A stretch of DNA of 64,000 bases from Marifrigoribacter sp047730175 (GTDB lineage Bacteria > Bacteroidota > Bacteroidia > Flavobacteriales > Flavobacteriaceae), in the NCBI RefSeq assembly GCF_047730175.1, contig NZ_CP159833.1:930001-994000 (forward strand), in the 5' to 3' direction. The number at the start of each line of letters is the position of its first letter. The stretch's first letter is position 1. The translations under genes were made by a program, and so were the position numbers. Below the pieces are notes generated by a model. That model was given only the letters and a program-made list of their open reading frames with translations, ran no database searches and was not told the DNA's origin. Below are positions 53,462 to 61,497 of the stretch, piece after piece.

Positions 53462-54154
53462 TTATTTTCCGTTAAATGAATTCATTGTATTTGCCATACC
53501 TGCCAATCCAAATGATTTAATTGCATCTATTGCTTTATCAACTCTTAATGAAAGGTTTTTCTCTTCTTCTTCAGTCCATTCGCCTAACACATAATCAACT
53601 TGTCTTCCTTCCGAAAAAGCATCGCTTATCCCAAATCTAAAACGATTGTATTGTGTTGTATTTAAGGTATGTTGAATATCTTTTAATCCATTATGACCCC
53701 CATCACTACCCTTCTTTTTAATTCTGAAGGTTCCAAAAGCTAGATTTAAATCGTCTGTAAGCACTAGGAGGTTTTCTAAAGGAATTTTTTCTTTCTCTAG
53801 CCAATACTTAACAGATTTCCCACTAAGGTTCATAAAAGTACTTGGCTTAATAAACACAAAGGTTCTTCCTTTTAATTTATAAGTGGTTTTATCACCTAAT
53901 TTAACGGTCTCAAAAGTTAAAGATTCTTTTTCAGCAAAAACATCTACTATTCTAAACCCTATGTTATGTCTTGTATTTTCATATTTAGGACCAATATTAC
54001 CTAAGCCAACGATAAGAAATTTTTTCATATTTATTTCCCGCGAAGGCGGGGAGCTTTTAATTGTTCCTGTTTTTTCTTTTTCTTGTAGGTTCCCTTCCTC
54101 AGCGTTTTTCTGCTTAATAGGATAACCAAATAATTTCCGAAGAAAAGCAATCAT
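53462..54154 (-). CDS. pth: peptidyl-tRNA hydrolase
   Basis: Enzyme that frees peptidyl-tRNAs dropped by ribosomes. The catalytic domain begins VGLGNIGPKYENTRHNIGFRIVDVF (His of TRHNIGF catalytic) and includes FIKPSTFMNLSGKSV, TDDLNLAFGTFRIKKKGSDGGHNGLKDI and FRFGIS. Two starts are possible: the ATG at 54154 (230 aa, with an extension MIAFLRKLFG... that many flavobacterial Pth proteins have in some form) or the ATG at 54028 (188 aa, core only). An ATG at 54190 lies inside the rplY terminator and is unlikely. A REP-like hairpin sits in the extension at 54037-54051, so the second start deserves equal weight. Confidence 0.93.
   Translation of the reverse strand: MIAFLRKLFGYPIKQKNAEEGNLQEKEKTGTIKSSPPSREINMKKFLIVGLGNIGPKYENTRHNIGFRIVDVFAEKESLTFETVKLGDKTTYKLKGRTFVFIKPSTFMNLSGKSVKYWLEKEKIPLENLLVLTDDLNLAFGTFRIKKKGSDGGHNGLKDIQHTLNTTQYNRFRFGISDAFSEGRQVDYVLGEWTEEEEKNLSLRVDKAIDAIKSFGLAGMANTMNSFNGK
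54037..54051. repeat. REP-like short hairpin in the 5' part of pth
   Basis: CCCGC-GAAG-GCGGG, a GC-rich stem in an AT-rich region, matches the form of short dispersed palindromes common between genes in flavobacteria. Here it falls between the two candidate starts of pth and would encode part of SSPPSREIN in frame. Confidence 0.5.
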
Positions 54155-54181
54155 AGACAAATGAATATTCTGTAAAAATAA

Positions 54182-54213
54182 AAAAAGCATCCCATATAAA
54201 TGGAATGCTTTTT
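54182..54213 (-). terminator. intrinsic terminator of rplY
   Basis: On the minus strand AAAAAGCATTCCAT / ATGGGATGCTTTTT form a stem (one T-G pair) followed by T. It lies 22 bp after the rplY stop and separates it from pth. Confidence 0.75.
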
Positions 54214-54234
54214 ATTATAATTTTTAAGAATGAT

Positions 54235-54870
54235 TTATTCTTTAGCAGCTCCTTCTTCTGCAGCTCCTTCTTCACCTTCTTCAGCTCCTTCTTCACCTTC
54301 TTCTTCTGCATCATCTTCAACAGCAGTACGAGAAGTTCTTATTTGACAAACTACCGTATTATCTGGGTGTAATATTGAGTATTCTCCAGCTAGTAAATCT
54401 GTAACATACATTTTACTACCAATTTTCATTTCTGTAATATCTGCATTAAGAAAATCTGGAAGACCTTTTGGTAATGCTTTAACACGTAATTTACGAGTAA
54501 CAACACGTAAAACACCTCCATTTTTAACTCCTACAGAATTACCTGTAACACGAACAGGAATTTCCATACTCACTTCTTTATCATCAAATATTTGATAAAA
54601 ATCGACGTGTAAAATTCCGTCTGTTACTGGGTGAAATTGAATATCTTGAAGTATAGCAGCTAAACTAGTACCATCTTCTAAAGAAATTACAACTGTATGT
54701 ACGTCTGGAGTGTACACTAAGTTTTTAAACGCTAATTCTGGTGCTGAAAAGTGAATTGGTGCATCTCCTCCGTATACTACGCAAGGAACCATTCCAGCAT
54801 TACGTAGGGCTTTAGTAGCTACCTTGCCTACGCTTTCTCTTTGAGATCCGTTGATTGTAATTGATTTCAT
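54235..54870 (-). CDS. rplY: 50S ribosomal protein L25 (Ctc form)
   Basis: Ribosomal protein of 211 aa that binds 5S rRNA. The N-terminal L25 beta-barrel domain (MKSITINGSQRESVGKVATKALRNAGMVPCVVYGGDAPIHFSAPE) is joined to a second TL5/Ctc beta domain (about 95-180, FDDKEVSMEIPVRVTGNSVGVKNGGVLRVVTRKLRVKALPKGLPDFLNADI). The tail is a low-complexity run of Glu, Gly and Ala (about residues 190-211). It is the long Ctc version found in most bacteria outside the enterics. It follows prs on the same strand and has its own terminator. Confidence 0.95.
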   Translation of the reverse strand: MKSITINGSQRESVGKVATKALRNAGMVPCVVYGGDAPIHFSAPELAFKNLVYTPDVHTVVISLEDGTSLAAILQDIQFHPVTDGILHVDFYQIFDDKEVSMEIPVRVTGNSVGVKNGGVLRVVTRKLRVKALPKGLPDFLNADITEMKIGSKMYVTDLLAGEYSILHPDNTVVCQIRTSRTAVEDDAEEEGEEGAEEGEEGAAEEGAAKE

Positions 54871-55003
54871 TTGTTTATTTTAATGAATATAATTAATGTG
54901 TTAGCCTTTTTGACTAAGCGGATGCAAATGTGCGACTTTTTTTTGATTTTGAAAAGTAACAATACACATTTTTTAGACGCTAAAAAAGATGAATTTCAGA
55001 AGT

Positions 55004-55945
55004 TTACATTAAAAATTTCGAGCTAATTGATTTATTTCCATTTACGCTCATCATAACTTCTGCAAATAGCGGTGCACAGCTCAATACTTTAATTTTTGGG
55101 CTGTCTTTTTTTGTTGGAATAGAATCTGAAACTATTAACTCTTTAAGTTGAGAATTTTCTATACGTTCATACGCATTCCCTGAAAGCAAAGCATGGGTAC
55201 AAATAGCTCTAACACTTAGGGCTCCACGCTCCATCATTAAATCGGCTGCTTTGGTTAAAGTTCCAGCAGTATCAACCATATCATCGACTAAAATTACATG
55301 CTTCCCTTCTACATCTCCGATTAATTCCATGTGAGAAATGATGTTGGCTTTTTCTCTTTGCTTATAACAAATAACCACATCACTTTCTAAAAATTTTGAA
55401 TAAGCATAGGCTCTTTTAGAACCTCCCATATCTGGAGAAGCAATGGTCAGGTTATCTAAACCAAGTGATTTTACATAAGGTAAAAATATAGTAGAGGCAA
55501 ATAAATGATCCACCGGCTTTTCAAAAAATCCTTGAATTTGATCGGCATGTAAATCCATAGTTATAATTCGAGTCGCTCCAGCTGTTTCCAACATTTTAGC
55601 AACTAATTTAGCTGCGATTGGAACACGTGGCTTGTCTTTTCGATCTTGTCTTGCCCAACCAAAATAAGGCAATACAGCGGTAATGTGTCTTGCTGAAGAA
55701 CGTTTAGCTGCATCGATCATTAATAACATTTCCATTAAGTGATCACTGTTTGGAAATGTAGAACCAATAATAAAAACGCGACTTCCACGCACAGATTCTT
55801 CAAACGAAGGCTGGAATTCGCCATCGCTATAGGTTGATGTAATTACATTTCCTAATGGGATTCCATAAGAGTCTGCTATTGCTTTTGCTAGTATTATACT
55901 TTGCTTACAAGCGAAAATTTTTGGGTCGGGATAGTTCGTGGTCAT
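55004..55945 (-). CDS. prs: ribose-phosphate pyrophosphokinase
   Basis: Enzyme of 313 aa making PRPP from ribose 5-phosphate and ATP, feeding nucleotide, His and Trp synthesis. It has the class I signatures: GYFGWARQDRKDKPRVPIAAKLVA-type ATP loop (AVLPYFGWARQDRKDKPR), DLHADQIQGFFEKPVDHLFA, and the PRPP loop ILVDDMVDTAGTLTKAADLM. Length and order are normal. It has its own minus-strand promoter (-7 at 55968-55975). The rplY gene follows 133 bp downstream, a common neighbour pair. Confidence 0.96.
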   Translation of the reverse strand: MTTNYPDPKIFACKQSIILAKAIADSYGIPLGNVITSTYSDGEFQPSFEESVRGSRVFIIGSTFPNSDHLMEMLLMIDAAKRSSARHITAVLPYFGWARQDRKDKPRVPIAAKLVAKMLETAGATRIITMDLHADQIQGFFEKPVDHLFASTIFLPYVKSLGLDNLTIASPDMGGSKRAYAYSKFLESDVVICYKQREKANIISHMELIGDVEGKHVILVDDMVDTAGTLTKAADLMMERGALSVRAICTHALLSGNAYERIENSQLKELIVSDSIPTKKDSPKIKVLSCAPLFAEVMMSVNGNKSISSKFLM

Positions 55946-55967
55946 TTTGTTGTGGGTTTGATACCTA

Positions 55968-55999
55968 CAAATGTAAAATTATTCATAATTGTTTTGCAA
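55968..55999 (-). promoter_or_regulatory. promoter of prs
   Basis: Minus-strand TACATTTG (55975 to 55968) is a perfect -7 element, with TTG (55999 to 55997) 21 bp upstream. It lies 22 bp before the prs start. Confidence 0.6.
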
Positions 56000-56078
56000 T
56001 TTTTGACCCAGCTAATTATCATTATTTATGAGCATTTTAATTAACAATAAAAATATAATATTAATTAGCATAAATGTC

Positions 56079-56086
56079 TATTTTTG
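56079..56086 (+). promoter_or_regulatory. -7 element of tRNA-Leu
   Basis: TATTTTTG matches TAnnTTTG, 10 bp upstream of the mature tRNA 5' end. Confidence 0.5.
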
Positions 56087-56096
56087 CCAAGCCTAA

Positions 56097-56178
56097 GCTC
56101 AAGTGGTGGAATTGGTAGACACGTTGGATTCAAAATCCAATGCTTCACGGCGTGCGGGTTCGATTCCCGCCTTGAGTA
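56097..56178 (+). tRNA. tRNA-Leu(CAA)
   Basis: The sequence folds as a class II tRNA: acceptor GCTCAAG pairs with CTTGAGT (G-T at the first pair), D-arm TGGTGGAATTGGTAGACACG, anticodon arm TTGGA-TTCAAAA-TCCAA with anticodon CAA, a long variable arm TGCTTCACGGCGT, and T-arm GCGGG-TTCGATT-CCCGC. CCA is not encoded. A hairpin terminator follows. The last 12 bases plus one are repeated 118 bp downstream, which suggests that the gene has served as an integration site. Confidence 0.95.
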
Positions 56179-56189
56179 CGAATAAATCG

Positions 56190-56222
56190 AAAAGCAAGCG
56201 AAAACATAAAGCTTGCTTTTTG
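56190..56222 (+). terminator. terminator after tRNA-Leu
   Basis: AAAAGCAAGC / GCTTGCTTTT, a 10-bp stem with an 11-base loop and T run, 11 bp after the tRNA. Confidence 0.7.
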
Positions 56223-56245
56223 ATTTTTGTAGATTTTTGATTTTC

Positions 56246-56297
56246 AAAGCGACGCTTTAGGGAAGAACACTAAAGTGTTCAATCACGCCTTGAGTAC
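56246..56297. repeat. palindromes and duplicated tRNA-Leu 3' end (att-like scar)
   Basis: Three marks stand together: AAAGCG-A-CGCTTT (56246-56258), GAACACT-AA-AGTGTTC (56265-56280), and CGCCTTGAGTAC (56286-56297), an exact copy of the tRNA-Leu 3' end at 56168-56179. A duplicated tRNA end next to inverted repeats is what a tyrosine-integrase attachment site leaves. No integrase gene is seen here. Confidence 0.5.
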
Positions 56298-56305
56298 TTT
56301 ATAAG

Positions 56306-56345
56306 ACCGTAATCCTTTTAAAAAACAAAGGTTTGCGGTTTTTTT
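56306..56345 (+). terminator. second hairpin with T run after the att-like repeat
   Basis: ACCGTAATCCTTT / AAAGGTTTGCGGT form an imperfect 13-bp stem (one mismatch, one G-T) followed by seven T. It looks like an original downstream terminator displaced from the tRNA. Confidence 0.55.
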
Positions 56346-56355
56346 ACGCCTTTTT

Positions 56356-56374
56356 TAGTCAACCAATAGTCAAC
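56356..56374. repeat. direct repeat TAGTCAAC with 11-bp period
   Basis: TAGTCAAC at 56356-56363 and again at 56367-56374. Short direct repeats beside a tRNA end are a form taken by integrase arm-type sites; this role is inference. A perfect 14-bp palindrome, ATCAGTTAACTGAT, follows at 56407-56420. Confidence 0.35.
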
Positions 56375-56446
56375 AATATTAAAATAGCCGTAGTTTTTCA
56401 GTTAAAATCAGTTAACTGATAATCAATTAAAATCATTAATGATTCA

Positions 56447-57241
56447 TCAATTCCATATATGAATATTATCTCCTGTTCGTTCTACTTGATATTGAATCAT
56501 AGAATACTTACACTGGTCATCTTGAGTTTGCCCAGTGACAATATCGTATCTGTTTCCATCACACTGGCATGTAGCAATAATACCTTCTATCGTCATTCTT
56601 GAACATGAACTAGGTAAATGATTTGGATCACTTAACTCATAAGCAGTATAAAAACTATTATTCACATTGTAAACAACAATACCTTTAATTCCTTGATTGT
56701 AAATTTCAACACTATTTCCAGGAAATTTTAACGCGTTATATTCAGGCAGGTTCAAGTTTATATTCATATCTAACAATGGGATTATTAAATTTGGATTTTC
56801 ATTTCTTAGAATTTCTCCAGCATTTATTTGGTTTATACCAGTGCTACATACTCTTTCCCATTTCCAAGTTTTTGGAATAGTGCCCTCTAAAGTTTGACCT
56901 GTATCTTCATCGATAATTTCGGTGTTAACCCAATACTCTGAAGACGTTTCTAATTCATCCTTAAGAATATATCCATGCCCTTCTGATAAAACTTCAATTC
57001 TCGTGTCAAGAAAACTAATTTCATCATTTGCTCCATCAAGAATATAGATGTCATTTTGTTCAAATCTAAAACCTTCATTAGACACTCCTGATTTCAACCA
57101 AGTATCTAATATCCAATTTGGTGGTGATAATTCTAAAATATTATTATCATTTTGATTATCGTCATTACTATTTTGATTATCATCAAATGAACAAGAAGCG
57201 AATAAAACTGCGATTAGTAATATGGATATTATTTTTTTCAT
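56447..57241 (-). CDS. hypothetical lipoprotein
   Basis: Protein of 264 aa that I do not recognise. The N-terminus is a lipoprotein signal (MKKIISILLIAVLFASCSFDD, Cys17), followed by an Asn/Asp-rich spacer (residues 19-35). Then come a predicted beta-rich domain beginning LSPPNWILDTWL and, at 130-264, a second part with a Cys pair pattern (RVCSTGINQI, PSSCSRMTIEGIIATCQCDGNRYDIVTGQTQDDQCKYSMIQYQV). The first part resembles small lipocalin-like META/DUF domains that monitor a substrate, but this is weak. It lies in the accessory patch next to tRNA-Leu. Confidence 0.75.
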   Translation of the reverse strand: MKKIISILLIAVLFASCSFDDNQNSNDDNQNDNNILELSPPNWILDTWLKSGVSNEGFRFEQNDIYILDGANDEISFLDTRIEVLSEGHGYILKDELETSSEYWVNTEIIDEDTGQTLEGTIPKTWKWERVCSTGINQINAGEILRNENPNLIIPLLDMNINLNLPEYNALKFPGNSVEIYNQGIKGIVVYNVNNSFYTAYELSDPNHLPSSCSRMTIEGIIATCQCDGNRYDIVTGQTQDDQCKYSMIQYQVERTGDNIHIWN

Positions 57242-57301
57242 TCCTTTATGTTTTTATATTATAATTTTTAGTAATGTATTAGAAAATACTTTTTATTGAA
57301 T

Positions 57302-57967
57302 TTAAGAGTTATGAAAATCTTCTAACTCCTTTTTAAGTTTTCTATACTCGTTAGCATTCAATCTTTTTTCTTCTTCAGTCTTTTTAATTTTCTCAGAAAG
57401 AATAGAAATACTATCAAAAGCAGATATAGTCTTTTCTGAAAACACTTCTTTTGGGTTTTCTACTATAATAGCAGTACCCGCTGTACAAACTAATGCTTTA
57501 GCATTATTACCAGCAATTGCTCCTCCGCTACTACCAATTTCAGAATAATCAATATCTACTCCAATTACAGCATTTCCACCTAATAAGACACATTGTTGCT
57601 TTAATCGACTAATACATAATCCTTCTCCTTGATTAATTTTTGAATTTTGCTTTTTATCTTCAGTACCCATTAAATCTGACCAAAATGAAGCCCCTTCTGA
57701 CCAAAACCCAGTACCCATAGTGGCACGACTAGATATAATATTGATTGCTTTATATTCCCAATTAAAAGGGTTTTGAATAGAAACTACAGGAATATTAATA
57801 GATAGTTCTATAATTTCTGATTTAATATTCTTTAATTCTGTTTTTAATCTTTCTTCAATTTTAAGACAGTTTTCTTTTCCTTTTTCTAAATCAACTTTCT
57901 TTTTATTTTTATCTTCTTTTTCCTGTTGTTTTTTTGCTTTTTCTTCTTTAGAGTCAAAAAGTCCCAT
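57302..57967 (-). CDS. YbjQ-like (heavy-metal-binding DUF74) domain protein
   Basis: Protein of 221 aa. The N-terminal 45 residues are a Lys/Glu-rich coiled coil (LFDSKEEKAKKQQEKEDKNKKKVDLEKGKENCLKIEERLKTEL). The centre (about 70-170) matches the YbjQ/DUF74 fold: KAINIISSRATMGTG, GEGLCISRLKQQCVLLGGNAVIGVDIDYSEIGSSGG...ALVCTAGTAIIVE. Such domains are called heavy-metal-binding, but the role is not established. A second charged coil closes the protein. There is no signal peptide. It lies 60 bp upstream of the lipoprotein gene on the same strand and may be co-transcribed. Confidence 0.75.
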   Translation of the reverse strand: MGLFDSKEEKAKKQQEKEDKNKKKVDLEKGKENCLKIEERLKTELKNIKSEIIELSINIPVVSIQNPFNWEYKAINIISSRATMGTGFWSEGASFWSDLMGTEDKKQNSKINQGEGLCISRLKQQCVLLGGNAVIGVDIDYSEIGSSGGAIAGNNAKALVCTAGTAIIVENPKEVFSEKTISAFDSISILSEKIKKTEEEKRLNANEYRKLKKELEDFHNS

Positions 57968-58133
57968 AATTTAATTGTTTTAAGTTTTTTAATGATGAAA
58001 ATATGATACCTGTCATCCTTTATTAAAACACCAAAATAAGCACATTAATAAATTATTGATTACGGTTAACCTCATCTAAAAAAATAACTTTTAGTTATCT
58101 ATGACAAATGTTACTTTAAGAAACTGGGGAGTT

Positions 58134-58526
58134 CTAATTGGGAGTTTTACTTCTATAACGATAGTAATTTATTTTAACTTGAAAAATGTATTGATTAATC
58201 AATTTCCTCGCGTAAGCGTAAGGGATAAAACTATATAGATTCCCATCATTATTCTGATAAGACCCAGAAGTATATGCTTTTGTACTTATAATTGATCTTA
58301 TTTCTGAAGTGTAATTTTCTTCAACATTCCCTTTCTTATTTTTAAAATGATTTTGTAACACTATGAGTTCTTCCGAAGTAAAATATGCTGAAATTGCCCC
58401 AGAAACAGTTCAAATAGTATCTAATCTAGAGGTTAGTTCTTCAATATTTGTAACAGATTTTTCTTGTGCAAATAAAATTCCTGTACAGCAGATAAATAGA
58501 ATTACATATAATGTGGTTCTTTTCAT
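58134..58526 (-). pseudogene. secreted-protein gene interrupted by an in-frame stop
   Basis: From the ATG at 58526 the frame encodes a good signal peptide (KRTTLYVILFICCTGILFAQ) and continues EKSVTNIEELTSRLDTI, then hits TGA at 58410-58412 (codon 39). The same frame continues without further stops: VSGAISAYFTSEELIVLQNHFKNKKGN...NDGNLYSFIPYAYARKLINQYIF, ending at 58134. The continuity of the frame and the sensible protein on both sides point to a single 130-aa gene killed by a nonsense change. The family is not recognised. It lies in the accessory patch between tRNA-Leu and the HupE-like gene, fitting decay of a small island. Confidence 0.7.
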
Positions 58527-58585
58527 AGCTAATCATTTAAAAAAGGGGAGATATCTCAAATATACGAATCTATCTACAAAACCCC

Positions 58586-58593
58586 TATATTTG
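58586..58593 (+). promoter_or_regulatory. -7 element for the HupE-like gene
   Basis: TATATTTG, a perfect TAnnTTTG. The TSS would fall near 58600, which supports the ATG at 58618 (or a leaderless ATG at 58603) as the start. Confidence 0.55.
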
Positions 58594-58617
58594 TTATAAT
58601 TGATGAATCTCCAAATC

Positions 58618-59196
58618 ATGAACGAATTCTGGCTTTACTTTAAACTGGGTCTAAACCACGTACTCGACATGCAAGCATATGACCATGTCTTGTTTATCGT
58701 TGTTTTAGTAGCTGCATATAATTTTTCTGACTGGAAAAAATTACTAGGTCTTGTTTCGTTATTTACATTAGGGCATACCATCTCCTTACTTTTAGCTAGT
58801 TATAGTATAGCAAGTGTATCAAGTAGTGTGATTGAGTTTTTAATACCAATTACCATTTTAATCACTGCGTTTTTTAACATCATTGCTTCTCGAAAAAGTA
58901 ATCATTCAGAAAAAATAGGCCTGCTTCTTATAATCACTTTTTTCTTCGGATTAATTCATGGGTTTGGATTTGCCACTTATTTTAATATGATCAAAGATGA
59001 CACTACGATACTTCCGCTGCTTGAGTTTGCGCTTGGTATTGAAATCGCACAAATCATTATTGTAATTATTGTTTTAATCATCAGTTTTATATTTCAATCG
59101 TTCCTCCGTTTTAATAAAAGAGATTGGATTCTAATCATCTCATCTTTGGTAATTGGAATAGTCATTCCTATGTTAATTGAAAATTGGTCTTTTTAA
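58618..59196 (+). CDS. HupE/UreJ-family membrane protein
   Basis: Membrane protein of 192 aa. I start it at 58618 (MNEFWLYFKLGLNHVLDMQAYDHVLFI), the usual beginning of this family; ATG 58603 and TTG 58600 are in frame upstream but lie at or before the expected transcript start. It has about six helices, with the family signatures HVLD...YDHVLFIVVLVA, FTLGHTISLLLA and FGLIHGFGFATYF (His residues in membrane). Members include nickel/cobalt permease-like HupE/UreJ, but this short Bacteroidota form lies by no hydrogenase or urease genes, so metal uptake is only a suggestion. It is monocistronic. Confidence 0.85.
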   Translation: MNEFWLYFKLGLNHVLDMQAYDHVLFIVVLVAAYNFSDWKKLLGLVSLFTLGHTISLLLASYSIASVSSSVIEFLIPITILITAFFNIIASRKSNHSEKIGLLLIITFFFGLIHGFGFATYFNMIKDDTTILPLLEFALGIEIAQIIIVIIVLIISFIFQSFLRFNKRDWILIISSLVIGIVIPMLIENWSF

Positions 59197-59459
59197 TTTT
59201 TTCAGAAAAAACAAGGTTCAAGTCAATTTTGAGATTATGGTTCAGCCTATTTATTTTTTGAATTTTTCAAAATAATAAAATATAATCATAGCCGTAGCTA
59301 GGTGAGTCATATTATTATAAAGAAAAAACGAAAAAGAACAAGGATTGGGTCGTCATATCTTACTTGACTTGAAACCAGCAACATTTATACAATATTTAAC
59401 GCCCTAAGGTTTTGTTAGCAGACAAGTTCCGCTTAAATTCGCTATATACTATTATTTCA

Positions 59460-59891
59460 ATGGGTGACGAAAAACAATTAAAATACGATATTGCTTATTT
59501 ACGAATGGCGATGGAATGGAGTAAACTTTCTTATTGTAAACGTAAGCAAGTAGGTGCATTGATTGTGAAAGACAAAATGATCATTAGTGACGGGTATAAC
59601 GGAACGCCATCTGGGTTTCAAAATATTTGTGAAGACGATGATGGATACACAAAATGGTATGTACTTCATGCAGAAGCTAATGCTATTTTAAAAGTAGCTT
59701 CTTCTACACAAGCATGTAAAGGAGCCACATTGTATATCACGATGTCGCCATGTCAAGGATGTAGTAAATTAATCCATCAAGCTGGGATTACTCGTTTGGT
59801 GTATTATAATGAATATAAGGATACATCAGGTTTGCGTTTTTTAGAAAAAGCAGGGGTCGAAATTTCACATATTAAAGGATTAGAAGAATAA
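59460..59891 (+). CDS. dCMP deaminase family protein
   Basis: Zinc deaminase of 143 aa of the CDA superfamily, converting dCMP to dUMP (or a related nucleotide). Zinc ligands and the catalytic Glu are intact: H70, E72 (HAEANAIL) and C98, C101 (SPCQGC). A long loop GYNGTPSGFQNICEDDDGYTKWYVLHAE with several charged residues is typical of dCMP deaminases. I start it at the ATG at 59460; the longer frame from a TTG at 59412 has no conserved sequence. It is followed after 1 bp by an S41 protease gene, with which it is co-transcribed. Confidence 0.92.
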   Translation: MGDEKQLKYDIAYLRMAMEWSKLSYCKRKQVGALIVKDKMIISDGYNGTPSGFQNICEDDDGYTKWYVLHAEANAILKVASSTQACKGATLYITMSPCQGCSKLIHQAGITRLVYYNEYKDTSGLRFLEKAGVEISHIKGLEE

Positions 59892-59892
59892 A

Positions 59893-61497
59893 ATGGGTTT
59901 CCAAAAAAAATACATCCCTCTATTATTAGGAGTAGCTGTAGCTGCTGGGGTTTATATTGGCTCAAAACTAAATTTTAATGATACAAGCGATAAGATTTTC
60001 GCAACAAATTCGAAAAAAGACAAACTCAACAGACTCATCGATTATATTGATTATGAATATGTTGATGAAGTAAACACCGATAGTATTGTTGATGTAACAG
60101 TTAATAGAATTTTAGAAAACTTAGATCCACATTCGGTGTATATTCCGGTGGATGAATATGAAGACAATGCAGATGATATGCGCGGAAATTTTGTGGGCAT
60201 AGGCATTAGCTTCTATGTTTATAAAGACACCATTGCGGTTATTCGAAGTATTGAAGGAGGTCCTGCTGCAAAAGCAGGAATTATTGGAGGAGATAGAATT
60301 TTATATGCGGATGCTCATAAAATCTTTGGTGAAGATATTGAAAGAGATAGCATCACTAAATTTTTAAAAGGGAAAATCAACAGTAAAGTTAAATTAGAAG
60401 TTGCTCGTAAAGGGGAAGATAAATTACTAACTTTTAATGTGAAACGAACAAAAGTGCCTTTGGTAAGTGTAGATGCTTCCTATATGCTAAGTGAAGACCT
60501 AGGATATATTAAAATTAATCGTTTTTCAGAAACCACCTATACAGAATTTAAAAATGCGCTGGATGATTTAATCGAAAGAGGTTCAAAAAAATTAGTATTA
60601 GATCTTCGTGATAACCCAGGGGGATATATTTCTACGGCCGAAAAAATTATCGATAATTTCCTTAAAGACGATACATTGATTCTTATTACCAAAAATAAGA
60701 ACGGTGAAGAAGATAAAATTTACGCAACTGGCAAAGGAGACTTTGAAGACGGAATGGTCTATGTGTTAATGAATGAGAACTCTGCTTCTGCTAGTGAAAT
60801 TGTTGCTGGTGCTTTACAAGACAATGATCGTGGTATGATTATCGGAAGACGCTCTTTTGGAAAAGGGTTGGTTCAAAGAGAAATGTCTTTAGGAGATGGA
60901 AGCGCTATAAGATTAACAATAGCAAGGTATTATACTCCTACGGGGCGATCTATACAACGTCCTTATGATAATGGTAATGAAGCTTATTATAGGGATTATG
61001 AGAATAGATACACTAATGGCGAAATGATAAGTATCGATAGTATAAAAGTAGAAGATTCATTACGATTTGTAACTCCGAAAGGAAAAGTGGTGTATGGAGG
61101 CGGAGGTATTATTCCAGATGTATTTGTTCCTAAAGATACAAGTATAGAAAATGAAACGTTAGAATACATTTCTAGAAGTGGTTTTATGGGGTATTTTATA
61201 TTTGAATATTTAGAAGAAAACAGAGCTCAATTTGAAGGAATGACTTCTGAAGATTTTAAAAATAATTATCAAGTATCTAATGAATTAGCTGAAGAATTTA
61301 TAAGTTATTCTCGTTTTAATGATACGGAAATAAACATCGAAGAATATTCAAATCAGTTAAATAGAATTATCAAAGCGAGTATAGGACAACAACTCTTTGG
61401 AAGCAATGTTTTTGAATCAATTCTAAATGAAGGAGACTCTATGATACTAAAAGTGCTAACTATAGAGAACGCTCTTGTTCCTGAAATAGAAGACTAG
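59893..61497 (+). CDS. S41-family C-terminal processing peptidase
   Basis: Periplasmic tail-specific protease of 534 aa. An N-terminal membrane anchor/signal (YIPLLLGVAVAAGVYIGSKL) is followed by a helical region, a PDZ domain (about 90-170, GNFVGIGISFYVYKDTIAVIRSIEGGPAAKAGIIGGDRILYADAH) and the S41 catalytic domain with the Ser/Lys dyad S299 (in SASASE) and K324 (SFGKG). A C-terminal helical domain of about 140 residues completes it. It would trim or degrade envelope proteins. It overlaps by 4 bp, convergently, with the small membrane protein gene at 61494. Confidence 0.94.
   Translation: MGFQKKYIPLLLGVAVAAGVYIGSKLNFNDTSDKIFATNSKKDKLNRLIDYIDYEYVDEVNTDSIVDVTVNRILENLDPHSVYIPVDEYEDNADDMRGNFVGIGISFYVYKDTIAVIRSIEGGPAAKAGIIGGDRILYADAHKIFGEDIERDSITKFLKGKINSKVKLEVARKGEDKLLTFNVKRTKVPLVSVDASYMLSEDLGYIKINRFSETTYTEFKNALDDLIERGSKKLVLDLRDNPGGYISTAEKIIDNFLKDDTLILITKNKNGEEDKIYATGKGDFEDGMVYVLMNENSASASEIVAGALQDNDRGMIIGRRSFGKGLVQREMSLGDGSAIRLTIARYYTPTGRSIQRPYDNGNEAYYRDYENRYTNGEMISIDSIKVEDSLRFVTPKGKVVYGGGGIIPDVFVPKDTSIENETLEYISRSGFMGYFIFEYLEENRAQFEGMTSEDFKNNYQVSNELAEEFISYSRFNDTEINIEEYSNQLNRIIKASIGQQLFGSNVFESILNEGDSMILKVLTIENALVPEIED

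Noticed and set aside
54114..54320. Minus-strand ORF of 68 aa rich in Lys/Glu (KKVKKELKKVKKELQKK)
   Set aside because: It is the shifted frame of the low-complexity Glu/Gly/Ala tail of rplY and runs through the rplY terminator.
56065..56247. Minus-strand ORF of 60 aa across the tRNA
   Set aside because: It is the antisense of tRNA-Leu; the tRNA fold explains the sequence.
58410..58412. TGA read as selenocysteine or tryptophan
   Set aside because: No selenoprotein context or downstream structure is apparent, and other genes in the window use TGA as a normal stop (for example the kinase gene at 1966-1968).
58363..58599. Plus-strand ORF of 78 aa
   Set aside because: It lies opposite the broken secreted-protein gene, whose signal peptide and continuous frame on the minus strand are far more convincing.
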